A stretch of DNA of 58,915 nucleotides, taken from positions 7,298-66,212 of the forward strand of contig FR886340.1 of NCBI GenBank assembly GCA_000436535.1. Direction: 5' to 3'. A program made the translations under genes and the position numbers. This document shows, piece after piece, positions 25,801-33,396 of this stretch. The notes beneath the pieces are model-generated. The model saw nothing but the letters and a program-made list of their open reading frames with translations, ran no database searches and was not told the origin of the DNA. The stretch comes from Eubacterium sp. CAG:252. GTDB lineage: Bacteria > Bacillota > Clostridia > Lachnospirales > Lachnospiraceae. The first letter of the stretch is position 1. Each line of letters begins with the position of its first letter.

Positions 25801-27352
25801 ACAGCTTATATATGATTTAAAGAATGCCAATAAAGATGCAAGAATATCAGTTAAACTTGTATCTGAGGCGGGTGTTGGTACTATAGCTTCCGGTGTTGCC
25901 AAGGCAGGCGCACAGGTTATCCTTATATCGGGCTATGACGGAGGTACTGGTGCAGCTCCAAGAAGTTCTATACATAATGCAGGACTTCCTTGGGAGTTAG
26001 GACTTGCGGAGGCTCATCAGACACTTACAATGAACGGACTTCGTAATAAGGTTATAATCGAAACAGATGGTAAGCTTATGAGTGGACGTGACGTGGCTAT
26101 AGCAGCTATGCTTGGTGCCGAGGAATTTGGGTTTGCAACAGCACCACTTGTAACTATGGGCTGTGTTATGATGAGAGTATGTAATCTTGATACTTGTCCG
26201 GTTGGTATTGCTACACAAAATCCTGAGCTTAGAAAGAGATTTGCAGGAAAGCCTGAATATGTAGTCAACTTTATGAGATTTATCGCACAAGAGCTTCGTG
26301 AATATATGGCAAAGCTTGGTGTAAAGACAGTGGACGAGCTTGTAGGAAGAACTGATTTCCTTGAATCTAAGGCAGATGTTAAGGAAAGTGGACGAGCAGC
26401 AAAGGTTGACCTTTCTAATATCCTTAATAATCCTTATATTAAGGAAGCTGCTTCTATCAAGTATGACAAGAAAAATGTATTTGACTTTGAACTTGATAAG
26501 ACAGTAGATGAGAAAATTCTTATAAAGAAGCTTTCAGATGCTATGGATAAGAAGCAGAAGAGAAGTGTTGAGGTTGATGTAAAGAACACAGACAGGGCAC
26601 TTGGTACACTTCTTGGTGCAGAGATAACAAGAAGATTTGGTGAAAGTCTTGCAGATGATACATACACAGTTAAATGTACTGGTGCAGGCGGACAGAGCTT
26701 CGGTGCATTTATACCTAAGGGACTTACACTTGAGCTTGTAGGTGACAGTAACGATTACTTCGGTAAGGGTCTTTCGGGTGGTAAGCTTATTGTATATCCA
26801 CCAACTGGTGTATCTTACAAGGAAGATGAAAATATTATCATCGGTAATGTAGCACTTTACGGTGCAACAAGCGGTAAGGCTTATATCAATGGTATCGCCG
26901 GCGAGAGATTCTGTGTACGTAACTCAGGCGCAACAGCAGTTGTTGAGGGAACAGGTGACCATGGCTGTGAATATATGACAGGCGGAAGAGTGGTTGTTCT
27001 TGGAAGAACTGGTAAGAACTTTGCTGCTGGTATGAGTGGCGGTGTTGCATACGTGTTAGATGAGGATACAACACTTTACAAGAGAGTCAACAAGCAGCTT
27101 GTATCACTTGAACCAGTTACTAACAAGTATGATGTACTTGAACTTAAGCAGATGATTACTGACCATGTAGCTTTCACTAACTCTAAGAAGGGTAAAGAGG
27201 TTCTGGATAACTTTGGTGAATATCTTCCTAAGTTCAAGAAGATTATGCCACATGATTATAAGAAGATGCTCAATATGATTGTTCAGATGGAAGAGAAGGG
27301 TCTTAGCAGTGAACAGGCTCAGATTGAAGCATTTTACGCAGCAACTAAGTAA
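22811..27352 (+). CDS. gltB: glutamate synthase, large subunit
   Basis: A 1513-aa GOGAT large subunit. It transfers the amide of glutamine to 2-oxoglutarate, giving two glutamates, with the small subunit supplying electrons. Domains in order: class II amidotransferase whose nucleophile Cys20 (DNCGIGAVV) is exposed by removal of a 19-residue propeptide; central linker domain; FMN-binding synthase domain with SGEGGEDEDR, KPGEGGHLPG and GYDGGTGAAP; the 3Fe-4S site in CVMMRVCNLDTCPVG; and a C-terminal GXGXG beta-helix domain (SGKAYINGIAGERFCVRNSG). Length is normal. ATG follows AAAGGATGATAGG. gltD follows 90 bases later. Confidence 0.97.
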   Translation: MENQNKQPGLYNPQFEHDNCGIGAVVSIKGIKTHQTVSDALSIVENLEHRAGKDAEGKTGDGVGILLQISHKFFKKAVKPLGIKIGEEREYGVGMFFFPQDELARNRAKKMFEIIVEKEGLEFLGWREVPTFPNVLGKKAVDCMPYIMQGFVKKPKDVNKGIDFDRKLYVARRVFEQTAEDTYVCSLSSRTIVYKGMFLVGQLRTFFKDLTDEDYESAIALVHSRFSTNTNPSWERAHPNRFIVHNGEINTIKGNADRMLSREETMVSPYLEDEMSKITPVVNTNGSDSAMLDNTLEFFVMNGMPLPLAVMITIPEPWSNNKAMEQEKKDFYQYYATMMEPWDGPASILFSDGDIMGAVLDRNGLRPSRYYITKDGYLILSSEVGALPIDESRIEVKDRLHPGKMLLVDTVKGELIDDDKLKEKFATKQPYGEWLDNNLIKLEDLKIPNKKVPTHTKEERARLQKAFGYTYEDFRTSILPMALNGSESIGAMGIDTPLAVLSNRHQPLFNYFKQLFAQVTNPPIDSIREKIVTATTVYLGKDGNILEEQPENCKNLKINNPILTNTDLLKIKNMKVEGFKVETIPITYYKNTSIEKAIDHLFVEVDRAHREGANIIILSDRGVDENHVAIPSLLAVGAVQHYLVQTKKRTSMAVILESGEPRDVHHFATLLGYGASAINPYLAQESIQELIDLNMLDKDYYAAVDDYNNAIISGIVKIAAKMGISTIQSYQGSKIFEAIGINSDVINKYFTGTVSRVEGISLKDIQNDVETLHSKAFDPLGLSTDTTLDSEGAHKMRSGKEEHLYNPQTIHLLQLATRTGDYNTFKEYTELVNKEEGVKNLRGLMDIKFPKKGISIDQVESVDSIVKRFKTGAMSYGSISKEAHETMAIAMNMLHGKSNSGEGGEDEDRLTVGADGLNRCSAIKQVASGRFGVTSKYLVSAKEIQIKMAQGAKPGEGGHLPGKKVYPWIAKTRLSTPGVSLISPPPHHDIYSIEDLAQLIYDLKNANKDARISVKLVSEAGVGTIASGVAKAGAQVILISGYDGGTGAAPRSSIHNAGLPWELGLAEAHQTLTMNGLRNKVIIETDGKLMSGRDVAIAAMLGAEEFGFATAPLVTMGCVMMRVCNLDTCPVGIATQNPELRKRFAGKPEYVVNFMRFIAQELREYMAKLGVKTVDELVGRTDFLESKADVKESGRAAKVDLSNILNNPYIKEAASIKYDKKNVFDFELDKTVDEKILIKKLSDAMDKKQKRSVEVDVKNTDRALGTLLGAEITRRFGESLADDTYTVKCTGAGGQSFGAFIPKGLTLELVGDSNDYFGKGLSGGKLIVYPPTGVSYKEDENIIIGNVALYGATSGKAYINGIAGERFCVRNSGATAVVEGTGDHGCEYMTGGRVVVLGRTGKNFAAGMSGGVAYVLDEDTTLYKRVNKQLVSLEPVTNKYDVLELKQMITDHVAFTNSKKGKEVLDNFGEYLPKFKKIMPHDYKKMLNMIVQMEEKGLSSEQAQIEAFYAATK

Positions 27353-27369
27353 GATAGAAATGTACAAAA

Positions 27370-27414
27370 ACAGATATGTATTGGCAGCTTATAAGTCTGC
27401 TGGTACATATTTGT
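27370..27414 (+). promoter_or_regulatory. intercistronic hairpin between gltB and gltD
   Basis: ACAGATATGTA (27370-27380) pairs with TACATATTTGT (27404-27414), with an inner GCAG/CTGC stem. No U-run follows, so it may set mRNA stability or the ratio of the two subunits. Confidence 0.55.
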
Positions 27415-27442
27415 GAAAATGTGTATTTGAAAGGAGATAATC

Positions 27443-28927
27443 ATGGGAAAACCAACCGGATTTTTAGAATATGAACGTGTAGAAGCTAAGGCAGTTGCAC
27501 CAAAGGAAAGAATAAAGAATTTTAATGAGTTTCATACACCACTTTCAGAAGCAGAACAGAGATGCCAGAGCGCCCGTTGTATGGACTGTGGCGTTCCATT
27601 CTGCCAGTCTGGTATGACTATAAAGGGAATGACAAGCGGCTGTCCTCTTAACAACCTTATACCAGAGTGGAATGACCTTGTATACACAGGAAACTGGGAG
27701 CAGGCTTATAACAGATTACATAAGACAAGTAACTTCCCAGAGTTTACAAGCCGTGTATGTCCAGCTCTTTGTGAGAAAGCATGTACATGCGGTCTTAATG
27801 GTGATGCAGTATGTACGAAGGAAAATGAGATGGCTATTATAGAGCATGCCTATGCTAACGGACTTGCAGGTCCTAAGCCACCAAAGGCAAGAACTGGAAA
27901 GAGAATAGCTGTCATAGGCTCAGGCCCTTCAGGACTTGCAGTGGCAGACCAGTTAAACCAGAGAGGTCATCTTGTTACGGTATATGAAAGAGCTGACAGA
28001 ATAGGTGGACTTTTAAGATATGGAATACCTAATATGAAGCTTGAAAAGCACATTATCGACAGAAAGCTTAATGTTATGAAGGATGAAGGCGTTGAGTTTG
28101 TAACAGAGGCAAACATCGGACAGAACATCAAAGCCAAGAAGATAATGGATGATTATGATGCAGTTGTACTTGCTGTTGGTGCATCTAATCCAAGAGATAT
28201 CAATGCGCCGGGAAGAGATGCTGACGGAATATATTTCGCAGTGGATTTTCTTACAGCTACAACTAAGAGCCTTCTTGACTCAGACCTTACAGACGGTAAG
28301 TATATCAGTGCCAAGGATAAAAATGTCATCGTAATCGGTGGTGGTGACACTGGTAATGACTGTGTTGGTACATGTATAAGACATGGCTGTAAGTCAGTGA
28401 CACAGCTTGAGATGATGCCTAAGGCACCGGATGTAAGAAGTGAGTCTAATCCATGGCCACAGTGGCCTCTTGTCTGCAAGACGGATTATGGTCAGGAAGA
28501 AGCTATAGCGGTATTTGGACATGACCCAAGAATATATACAACTACTGTAAAGGAATTCAAGAAGGATAAGAAAGGCAAGCTTTGCAAGGTTGTTACTGTC
28601 CAGCTTGAGTCAAAGGTAGATGAGGCAACTGGAAGAAGAATGATGGTTCCAGTAGACGGAACAGAGAAAGAGCTTCCTTGTGAACTTGTTCTTATCGCAG
28701 CAGGTTTCCTTGGAACCCAGAAGTATCTTACAGATGCATTTGGTGTTGAAGTAAACCAGAGAACCAACATCAAGACAGATGATGGAAAGTTCGCAACTAA
28801 TGTTGCAGGTGTATTCGCCGCCGGCGACTGCCACACAGGCCAGTCACTTGTCGTAAAGGCTATCAGACAGGGCAGGGACTGTGCAAGAGAAGTGGATAAG
28901 TATCTGATGGGATATACTAATCTGTAA
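27443..28927 (+). CDS. gltD: glutamate synthase, small subunit
   Basis: The 494-aa FAD/NAD(P)H-dependent partner of GltB. It carries the N-terminal cysteine motifs for 4Fe-4S clusters (RCMDCGVPFCQ, then SGCPLNN and CPALCEKACTCG), the FAD motif AVIGSGPSGLAVADQL (about 154-169), the NAD(P) motif VIVIGGGDTGNDCVGT (about 295-310) and the C-terminal GVFAAGDCHTGQSLVV FAD contact. The ATG follows GAAAGGAG. Gene order and spacing show a gltBD operon. NADPH is the usual donor, but the cofactor choice cannot be read with certainty here. Confidence 0.96.
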   Translation: MGKPTGFLEYERVEAKAVAPKERIKNFNEFHTPLSEAEQRCQSARCMDCGVPFCQSGMTIKGMTSGCPLNNLIPEWNDLVYTGNWEQAYNRLHKTSNFPEFTSRVCPALCEKACTCGLNGDAVCTKENEMAIIEHAYANGLAGPKPPKARTGKRIAVIGSGPSGLAVADQLNQRGHLVTVYERADRIGGLLRYGIPNMKLEKHIIDRKLNVMKDEGVEFVTEANIGQNIKAKKIMDDYDAVVLAVGASNPRDINAPGRDADGIYFAVDFLTATTKSLLDSDLTDGKYISAKDKNVIVIGGGDTGNDCVGTCIRHGCKSVTQLEMMPKAPDVRSESNPWPQWPLVCKTDYGQEEAIAVFGHDPRIYTTTVKEFKKDKKGKLCKVVTVQLESKVDEATGRRMMVPVDGTEKELPCELVLIAAGFLGTQKYLTDAFGVEVNQRTNIKTDDGKFATNVAGVFAAGDCHTGQSLVVKAIRQGRDCAREVDKYLMGYTNL

Positions 28928-29005
28928 TGTGTGTGATGCGGTTAGCCTGCTTAATCAGGAAATTACAGGAATGAAAATGTTAAAAGTAAAGTAAGTTTAT
29001 ATTAA

Positions 29006-29057
29006 GTAGTCAGTGCGTGAGTTTGCAATGTGAAAAACATGCACTGGCTGCTTTTTT
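29006..29057 (+). terminator. intrinsic terminator after gltBD
   Basis: GTAGTCAGTGC (29006-29016) pairs with GCACTGGCTGC (29041-29051), followed by six T. Confidence 0.88.
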
Positions 29058-29261
29058 AGTGGAATATAGAATAACATTTGTTGATGGGAGTTTAAAGATA
29101 CCGTCAACGCTGTCAACAAAGACAGTATTATCAATATGAAAATAAGCAGATTGAAACCTGTATTGATATATGCAGAAAATTTTCGTATACTTAAAATAGT
29201 TTGATTTAAAGCCTTGGAGGAGGTTCTGAAAACTAATAATAATACGAGGTGAGTGTGATAT

Positions 29262-29654
29262 ATGAAAAACAGAGTAAACGGTATATTCAGAAAAGTATGC
29301 AATATCCTTGAATGGATAATCTCAGCAATACTTGTAGTTGTTGTTGCAGTTATGTGTGTGAGGTTTGTGTTTGAACTTGGCGGGATGTTTGACAGTGCGC
29401 CAGTTGAGTTTTTTGAAACATTTGTATCAGATATTATGACACTGGCAGTCGGTGTGGAGCTTATTAAGATGTTATCGCAGCATACACCGGCAACAGTTGT
29501 GGAAGTGCTTATGTTCGCGATAGCAAGAGAGATGGTGACACATCACGATTCTGCAATTAACACGGCAATAGGAGTTATGTCAATATGTGTACTTTTTGCT
29601 ACAAGAAAGTTTTTCTTCTGTAAGAATGATTATGATGAGAAAGATGAACATTAA
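29262..29654 (+). CDS. PsiE-family membrane protein
   Basis: A 130-aa protein with four membrane helices (about 15-37, 50-66, 75-92 and 100-117) and short charged ends. The pattern around VGVELIKMLSQHTPATVVEVLMFAIAREM fits the PsiE (phosphate-starvation-inducible E) superfamily; PsiE proteins have no settled function. ATG follows ACGAGGTGAG. It stands alone between the gltBD terminator and the trigger-factor promoter. No Pho box can be identified by eye, so phosphate control is only suggested by the family name. Confidence 0.72.
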   Translation: MKNRVNGIFRKVCNILEWIISAILVVVVAVMCVRFVFELGGMFDSAPVEFFETFVSDIMTLAVGVELIKMLSQHTPATVVEVLMFAIAREMVTHHDSAINTAIGVMSICVLFATRKFFFCKNDYDEKDEH

Positions 29655-29809
29655 AGATATTAGATTTAATATTTTACTATCAAAGTAAACGAATAAAACA
29701 TCCACACTGATTATATCTGCGTGATTTAACGATACGATATATTAACAAAGCTGATTGTCAGGTATGTAATATCGAAATGTTAAAATAAATATAAATTATA
29801 AAAAATATA

Positions 29810-29839
29810 TTGGCAAATCAGCGCCGGATGTGATACAAT
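29810..29839 (+). promoter_or_regulatory. promoter of tig
   Basis: TTGGCA (29810-29815), 18-base spacer, TACAAT (29834-29839). The leader would be about 60 bases, with GTAC/GTAC and an AAGGAGG site before the ATG. The remaining spacer from 29655 shows nothing else. Confidence 0.65.
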
Positions 29840-29907
29840 CCATTAGTATGTACTTTGTACGATAGAAAAAGAGACTTCATATATATTTTAAGGAGGATTT
29901 ATAAACA

Positions 29908-31197
29908 ATGAGTTTTAAAGTTGAAAACATGGAAGAGAAGAATATGGTTAAGCTCGTGATTGAAGCCACTGCTGAAGAATTTGAAGCAGGCCTTAACACA
30001 GCTTTTAATAAGAATAAGAACAAAATCAGCGTTCCTGGTTTCAGAAAAGGTAAGGCACCAAGAAAGATGGTAGAAAAGCTTTACGGTGCAGAAATCTTCT
30101 ACGAAGATGCAGCTAACGCTATCATTCCTGATGCTTATGCTAAGGCAGCAGATGAGAGTGAATTAGAAATCGTTTCTCAGCCTAAGATTGATGTAGTTCA
30201 GATTGAAGCTGGTAAGCCATTTATTTTTGAAGCAGTTGTAGCTGTTAAGCCAGAAGTTGAACTTGGACAGTATAAGGGTGTTGAAGTAGCTAAGTGTGAT
30301 ACAGAAGTTACAGATGCAGACGTTGAAGAAGAGTTAAAGAAGGCTCAGGATAAGAATTCAAGAATCGTTACTGTAGAAGACAGAGCAGTTAAAGATGGCG
30401 ATATGACAACTATCGACTTTGAAGGTTTTGTTGATGGCGAAGCATTTGAAGGTGGTAAGGGTGAAGATTATCCTCTTACAATTGGTTCTCATTCATTCAT
30501 CGATAACTTTGAAGAGCAGATTATCGGTATGAACATCGGCGATGAGAAGGAAATCAACGTAACATTCCCAGAAGAATATCACGCTGAAGAATTAAAGGGT
30601 AAGCCAGCTATGTTCAAGGTTAAGGTTAAGGAAATCAAGGAAAAGGTTCTCCCAGAACTTGATGATGATTTTGCTCAGGATGTATCTGACTTTGATACAC
30701 TTGCTGAATACAAGGAAGACCTTAAGAAGACTATAGCTACACGTAAGGAAAATGAAGCTAAGGCTAAGAAGGAAGACGAAGCTATCGCTAAGATTATCGA
30801 ATCTTCTAAGATGGATATTCCAGAAGCTATGATTAATACACAGGTTAACAGAATGTTAGAAGACTTTGCTCAGAGATTACAGGCTCAAGGCTTATCAGTA
30901 GAGCAGTACTTCCAGTATACAGGTGTTACAGCAGAGAAGATTATTGAAGATATGAAGCCACAGGCTGTTAAGAACATCCAGTCAAGACTTGTTCTTGAGG
31001 CCGTTGTTAAGGCTGAAAATATCGAAGTATCTGATGCTGAATTTGAAGAAGAGCTTAACAAGATGGCTGAACAGTATAAGATGGAAATCGAAAAGATTAA
31101 GGAATTCATGGGCGAATATGAGTCTAAGCAGATTAGAGAAGATATCGCTATCCAGAAGGCTGTTGATGTTATCGTTAACTCAGTAGTTGAGAAATAA
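29908..31197 (+). CDS. tig: trigger factor (ribosome-associated chaperone, peptidyl-prolyl isomerase)
   Basis: Trigger factor binds ribosomal protein L23 at the exit tunnel and shields nascent chains. The 429-aa product has the N-terminal ribosome-binding domain with the signature GFRKGKAPRKMVEKLYG (residues about 45-61; the family motif is GFRxGKxP), a central FKBP-type isomerase domain (about 155-245, GDMTTIDFEGFVDGEAFEGG) and a Lys/Glu-rich helical C-terminal chaperone domain. Length is normal. It heads tig-clpP-clpX-lon, a common Firmicute order linking folding and proteolysis. Confidence 0.96.
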   Translation: MSFKVENMEEKNMVKLVIEATAEEFEAGLNTAFNKNKNKISVPGFRKGKAPRKMVEKLYGAEIFYEDAANAIIPDAYAKAADESELEIVSQPKIDVVQIEAGKPFIFEAVVAVKPEVELGQYKGVEVAKCDTEVTDADVEEELKKAQDKNSRIVTVEDRAVKDGDMTTIDFEGFVDGEAFEGGKGEDYPLTIGSHSFIDNFEEQIIGMNIGDEKEINVTFPEEYHAEELKGKPAMFKVKVKEIKEKVLPELDDDFAQDVSDFDTLAEYKEDLKKTIATRKENEAKAKKEDEAIAKIIESSKMDIPEAMINTQVNRMLEDFAQRLQAQGLSVEQYFQYTGVTAEKIIEDMKPQAVKNIQSRLVLEAVVKAENIEVSDAEFEEELNKMAEQYKMEIEKIKEFMGEYESKQIREDIAIQKAVDVIVNSVVEK

Positions 31198-31228
31198 TAA
31201 CTTTAATTGATTATTATGACGTTAAGTG

Positions 31229-31260
31229 GCGGGTATTGATATAATTTAATTGATACCCGC
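31229..31260 (+). promoter_or_regulatory. inverted repeat between tig and clpP
   Basis: GCGGGTAT (31229-31236) pairs with ATACCCGC (31253-31260) around an AT-rich loop. No U-run follows. It may be a weak terminator or a processing site. I do not see a CtsR heptad repeat here. Confidence 0.45.
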
Positions 31261-31289
31261 GGCATAATATAAGACAGGGAGGCAATAAT

Positions 31290-31871
31290 ATGAGTTTTGT
31301 ACCTTATGTCATTGAACAGAATAGCCGTGGAGAGAGGTCATATGATATCTATTCACGTCTTCTTAAAGACAGAATTATATTTTTAGGTGAAGAGGTAACA
31401 GATGTTTCTGCTAACCTTGTTGTTGCACAGATGTTATTCCTTGAGGCAGAAGACCCAAGTAAGGATATACATTTCTATATCAACAGCCCAGGCGGTTCAG
31501 TATCGGCTGGTTTTGCGATATATGATACTATGCAGTATATCAAGTGCGATGTTTCAACAATATGTATAGGTATGGCAGCCAGTATGGGAGCATTCCTTCT
31601 TTCTGGCGGTACTAAGGGTAAGAGACTTGCACTTCCTAATGCTGAGATTATGATTCATCAGCCTTCAGGCGGAGCCAGAGGTCAGGAAACAGAAATCAGA
31701 ATAGTTGCAGAGAATATCTTAAAGACTAGAAATAAGTTAAATGAGATACTTGCAGCTAATACAGGTAAATCAGTAGAAGAAATCTCTCGGGATACAGAAC
31801 GTGATAACTATATGACTGCTCAGGAAGCAGTTGCATATGGCCTTATCGACAGCGTAGTTGAAAAGAGATAG
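31290..31871 (+). CDS. clpP: ATP-dependent Clp protease, proteolytic subunit
   Basis: A 193-aa serine peptidase that forms the double heptameric chamber of ClpXP. The catalytic residues are Ser98 in GMAASMGAF, His123 in IMIHQPSGG and the Asp in SRDTERDNYMTA. The N-terminal MSFVPYVIEQNSRGERSYDIYSRLL-type start (seen here in pieces) is typical and is probably trimmed. AGGGAGG precedes the ATG. It lies between tig and clpX. Confidence 0.97.
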   Translation: MSFVPYVIEQNSRGERSYDIYSRLLKDRIIFLGEEVTDVSANLVVAQMLFLEAEDPSKDIHFYINSPGGSVSAGFAIYDTMQYIKCDVSTICIGMAASMGAFLLSGGTKGKRLALPNAEIMIHQPSGGARGQETEIRIVAENILKTRNKLNEILAANTGKSVEEISRDTERDNYMTAQEAVAYGLIDSVVEKR

Positions 31872-31878
31872 TTACTTA

Positions 31879-31908
31879 AGGGGACTGTTGCTTTTCGCAC
31901 AGTCCCCT
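31879..31908 (+). terminator. terminator-like hairpin after clpP
   Basis: AGGGGACTGT (31879-31888) pairs perfectly with ACAGTCCCCT (31899-31908); the following GTTGTTT is a weak U-run, so partial read-through into clpX is likely. Confidence 0.75.
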
Positions 31909-32065
31909 GTTGTTTATAAGTTAAAAGAGCGTTACGGATAGAATATCATTGGACATGATTTGTTAATATGCTAATAATATAATAAAGTGTGTTTGATGTG
32001 ATATTTAGAGTGAGGCAATATATTATTATGTATTATTTATTAATGCATAGCAGACCGGAGGAATT

Positions 32066-33391
32066 ATGGCAGGCAAGATTAAAGATGGAGAGTTAAGATG
32101 CTCATTCTGTGGTAAGACTCAGGATAAGGTTAAGAAGCTTATTCAGGGACAGAATGGTGTGTTTATATGTGATGAGTGTATTGGAATATGTTCAGATATA
32201 CTTGACGAGGAGTTTGAGGCAGAAGATGAGCAGGCAGTAGAAGGGCTTGATATCAATCTTTTGAAGCCTAAGGAAATAAAAGAATTCCTTGACGATTATG
32301 TAATAGGACAGGATGAAGCTAAGAAAGTTTTATCAGTGGCTGTTTATAATCATTATAAGAGAATATTATCAGCAAAGGATGTGGATGTAGAACTTCAGAA
32401 GAGTAATATCCTTATGTTAGGACCTACAGGTTCTGGTAAGACATTTCTTGCACAGAATCTTGCAAGACTTCTGAATGTACCATTTGCGATAGCAGATGCC
32501 ACAACTCTTACAGAGGCCGGATATGTAGGTGAGGATGTGGAAAATATCCTTCTTAAGCTTATTCAGGCTGCTGATTATGATATAGAGAAAGCACAGTATG
32601 GAATTATATATATTGATGAGATAGATAAGATAACTAAGAAGTCAGAAAATGTTTCAATAACAAGAGATGTTTCTGGTGAGGGTGTACAGCAGGCGCTTCT
32701 TAAGATTCTTGAAGGAACAGTAGCATCAGTACCACCTCAGGGTGGAAGAAAGCATCCACAGCAGGAGCTTATTCCTATAGATACAACTAATATACTGTTT
32801 ATCTGTGGTGGAGCATTTGACGGACTTGAGAAGATTATAGAGTCAAGAATGGACCAGAGTACAATTGGTTTCAATTCACAGATTAAGGAAAAGACAGCAA
32901 CTGAGGATATTGGTGAAATGTTCCATAAGGCACTGCCACAGGATCTTATAAAGTTTGGCCTTATTCCTGAGTTTGTAGGCCGTGTGCCGGTTGTTGTAGC
33001 ACTTGACTCACTTGATGAAAAAGCACTTGTACGTATTCTTCGAGAGCCTAAGAATGCTATACTTAAGCAGTATAAGGCACTCCTTAGCCTTGATGAGGTT
33101 GACCTTGAGTTCGAGGATGATGCTGTTAAGGAAATAGCGCATAAGAGCTTTGAGAGAAAGACGGGAGCCAGAGGACTTCGTTCTATACTTGAGTCAGTTA
33201 TGAATGAGGTTATGTATGAGGTTCCATCTGATGAAACTATCGCTAGATGTATTATAACAAAGGATGCAGTTCTTGGAACAGGTAAGCCGGTTATAGAATA
33301 CAGAACACAGATGGTAGGAAGCAGTAACGAAGGTGGTATTGCTGGAAGCAGTTTTGTGGATGCTGACGGCATTGAAGTTAAGAGAGCATAA
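32066..33391 (+). CDS. clpX: ATP-dependent Clp protease, ATPase subunit
   Basis: A 441-aa AAA+ unfoldase that delivers substrates to ClpP. The N-terminal zinc-binding domain has the four cysteines (CSFCGKTQ, about 11-14, and CDECIG, about 34-37). Walker A is GPTGSGKT, Walker B is IIYIDEIDK, and sensor/arginine regions (ILFICGGAF, FGLIPEFVGRVPV) follow. The IGF loop that docks on ClpP is seen in STIGFNSQ. ACCGGAGG precedes the ATG. The lon start lies five bases after the clpX stop. Confidence 0.97.
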   Translation: MAGKIKDGELRCSFCGKTQDKVKKLIQGQNGVFICDECIGICSDILDEEFEAEDEQAVEGLDINLLKPKEIKEFLDDYVIGQDEAKKVLSVAVYNHYKRILSAKDVDVELQKSNILMLGPTGSGKTFLAQNLARLLNVPFAIADATTLTEAGYVGEDVENILLKLIQAADYDIEKAQYGIIYIDEIDKITKKSENVSITRDVSGEGVQQALLKILEGTVASVPPQGGRKHPQQELIPIDTTNILFICGGAFDGLEKIIESRMDQSTIGFNSQIKEKTATEDIGEMFHKALPQDLIKFGLIPEFVGRVPVVVALDSLDEKALVRILREPKNAILKQYKALLSLDEVDLEFEDDAVKEIAHKSFERKTGARGLRSILESVMNEVMYEVPSDETIARCIITKDAVLGTGKPVIEYRTQMVGSSNEGGIAGSSFVDADGIEVKRA

Positions 33392-33396
33392 TAATT